Shown here: one piece after another, positions 15,107-16,281 of the stretch
How the letters are laid out: each line of letters begins with the position of its first letter
How positions within the stretch are numbered: position 1 is the first letter of the stretch
Source: DASRTE01 sp035316885
GTDB taxonomy: Bacteria > Actinomycetota > Actinomycetes > Jiangellales > Jiangellaceae
Assembly: GCA_035316885.1 (NCBI GenBank)
Contig: DATHII010000116.1
Location: 1 to 16,281, forward strand
DNA length: 16,281 nt
Reading direction: 5' to 3'
The notes under the pieces: model-generated
Database searches by the model: none
The model's input: only the letters and a program-made list of their open reading frames with translations
Told to the model about the DNA's origin: nothing
Program-made: the position numbers and the translations under genes

Positions 15107-15867
15107 TCACCATCGTCGAGGACGGCGGTGAACCCGTCGCCGTGCTCGTCCATGATCCAGCGGTCCTCGACGACCAGGCGCTCGTGGACGGAGCGACGTC
15201 TGCGCTGCGGCTCGCGGTCACCAACGTGCGGATGCGTGCCCAGGTGCGCGCTCGCGTGGGTGAACTCGCGGCGAGGCGTCGTCGGATCGTCGAAGCAGCC
15301 GACGCGCAGCGGCCTGCCCTGGCGTCCGAGCTTGCGGCCGGGGCGGAGCTGCGTCTGAACTCGGTCGCCAAGCTGCTCGACGCGCTTCATGAGCGGGCCG
15401 ACGAGTCGGTTCGGGTCGCACTCGGCGGGGTGCAGGCGGAGGTGCACGGCGCCCAGGACGAACTTCGCGAGTTCGTCCAGGGATCAGGCCGCCGCTACTC
15501 GGTTCGGGTGGCCTCGCAGCAGCCATTCCCGTACTGGCTGCGCGCGGAACCGTGCCCGTCCACGTGGACATCGCGGTTGGTCGCCTGGCACCGGCGATCG
15601 AGTCCGCTGTCTACTTCGTGTGTGCGGAGGGACTCACCAACATCGCCAAACACGGCGCGGCAGACCAGGCGTGGGTCAGCCTGCGTGTCGATGCGGGAGA
15701 CGTTGTCGCGCGAGTCGTGGACGATGGGATCGGCGGTGCGGACGCGCGAGGGCTGGGACTGCGAGGACTCGCGGATCGAGTGGAGGCCCTCGGCGGGAGT
15801 CTGAGGATCGACGACGGCACCACCGGTGGGACCGTCCTCGAGGCGCGCATACCCGTGGAGGCTGGTC
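15097..15867 (+). pseudogene. Truncated, frameshifted NarL-type sensor histidine kinase
   Basis: From about 15097 the frame reads GRAVTIVEDGGEPVAVLVHD, a linker common in actinobacterial kinases, then a coiled dimerisation region to 15480 (ending AQDELREFVQG). There the frame breaks. Adding one G to the GGG at 15480-15482 restores IRPPLLGSGGLAAAIPVLAA and joins the ATPase domain: N-box EGLTNIAKHG, G1 DDGIGG, G2 GLGLRGLADRVEALGG. The 5' half is missing and no start codon lies between the break and a GTG at 15142. The phosphoacceptor His of ELHDGAQQRL is replaced: the text reads ELAAGAELRL, with Ala at 15334-15336. After 15867 the frame stays open to 16247 inside the response-regulator gene, so no proper stop ends the kinase. 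Three defects support pseudogene status, though a sequencing error could explain the frameshift. Confidence 0.78.
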
Positions 15868-16281
15868 ATGAAGGTTGTGATCGCCGACGACTCGATGCTG
15901 CTGCGCGAAGGCCTGGCCCGCCTCCTCGTCGACGCCGGTTGCGACGTGGTCGCCACAGCGGAGGACGCTGCCGGCCTGTTGCGCGAGGTGGAGCTGGCCA
16001 GTCTGGATGTGGCGATCGTCGATATCAGGATGCCGCCCACCCACACGGACGAGGGCATCGCCGCAGCGCGTCAGATCAGGACCGCCCATCCCGGGATCGG
16101 CGTGCTGGTGCTCTCGCAGTACCTCGAGTCCGACTGCGCCATGCGGCTGATCACCGACGCACCGGAGTGCGTGGGCTACCTGCTCAAGGAGAGGGTGTCC
16201 GACGTCGCGGTTGTCGTCGACGCCCTTCGACGCGTGGTCGAGGGTGAGTGTGTGGTCGACCCGACTATCGTCTCGACGCTG
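15868..16281 (+). CDS. NarL/FixJ-type response regulator, receiver domain (3' partial)
   Basis: The first 138 codons are visible; the window ends inside the gene. The receiver domain opens MKVVIADDSMLLREGL and has the acidic pair D7-D8, the phosphorylation site D52 (VAIVDIRMP), the switch residue S83 (VLVLSQ) and K107 (YLLKER), all as expected. The length before the break and the pattern IADD...GYLLKERV indicate the NarL class, which carries a LuxR-type HTH beyond the window. The ATG lies inside the still-open kinase frame, so translation was probably coupled to the kinase. With the adjacent kinase damaged, this regulator may be an orphan, be driven by another kinase, or respond to small phosphodonors. 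Its target genes are not evident. Confidence 0.9.
   Translation, partial: MKVVIADDSMLLREGLARLLVDAGCDVVATAEDAAGLLREVELASLDVAIVDIRMPPTHTDEGIAAARQIRTAHPGIGVLVLSQYLESDCAMRLITDAPECVGYLLKERVSDVAVVVDALRRVVEGECVVDPTIVSTL

Overview
The window is high-GC DNA with dense, overlapping genes, frequent GTG/TTG starts and four-base stop/start overlaps. With the actinobacterial-type membrane-protein pair and NarL-type signalling genes, this points to an actinomycete (Actinomycetota). I cannot name the genus from the sequence alone.

Layout. (1) 2-3615, plus strand: maturation genes of a molybdenum hydroxylase, namely a MoxR/CoxD-type AAA+ ATPase (5' end outside the window), a CoxE-type VWA protein, an XdhC/CoxI-type cofactor-insertion protein and a MocA-type molybdopterin cytidylyltransferase. 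(2) 3640-4429, plus: two small four-helix membrane proteins of unknown function. (3) 4382-8070, minus: DUF2877, FdrA and DUF1116 proteins, the three subunits equivalent to oxamate carbamoyltransferase AllH-AllF-AllG of E. coli allantoin catabolism. (4) 8125-9825, plus: a divergent PucR-family regulator. (5) 9967-10282: the wrecked remains of a uracil/xanthine (NCS2) permease. (6) 10392-14800, plus: FAD, [2Fe-2S] and molybdopterin subunits of a CoxMSL-like hydroxylase, then a CoxG-like protein with a C-terminal membrane anchor. (7) 14795-15867: two truncated histidine-kinase-like fragments on opposite strands that meet near 15100; the right-hand one is also frameshifted. (8) 15868-end: a NarL-type response regulator cut by the window edge.

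How it fits together. The MocA and XdhC proteins would make and insert the sulfurated MCD cofactor. CoxD/CoxE-like proteins would mature the site, and CoxM-S-L would form the hydroxylase, with CoxG possibly tethering it to the membrane. The large subunit carries a GAGR-type loop instead of the CSFR loop of true CO dehydrogenase, so CO is probably not the substrate. PucR, the permease remnant and the AllFGH trio all point to purine, ureide or another N-heterocycle. My working model is one nitrogen-scavenging island: the hydroxylase oxidises the ring, and AllFGH carries out a late carbamoyl-transfer step that could yield carbamoyl phosphate. The substrate is inferred from context, not shown by the sequence.

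The most notable observations are the AllFGH trio lying between the two halves of a Cox-like cluster, the decayed permease beside an intact enzyme system, and the head-to-head decayed kinase fragments, one of which has lost its phosphoacceptor histidine.
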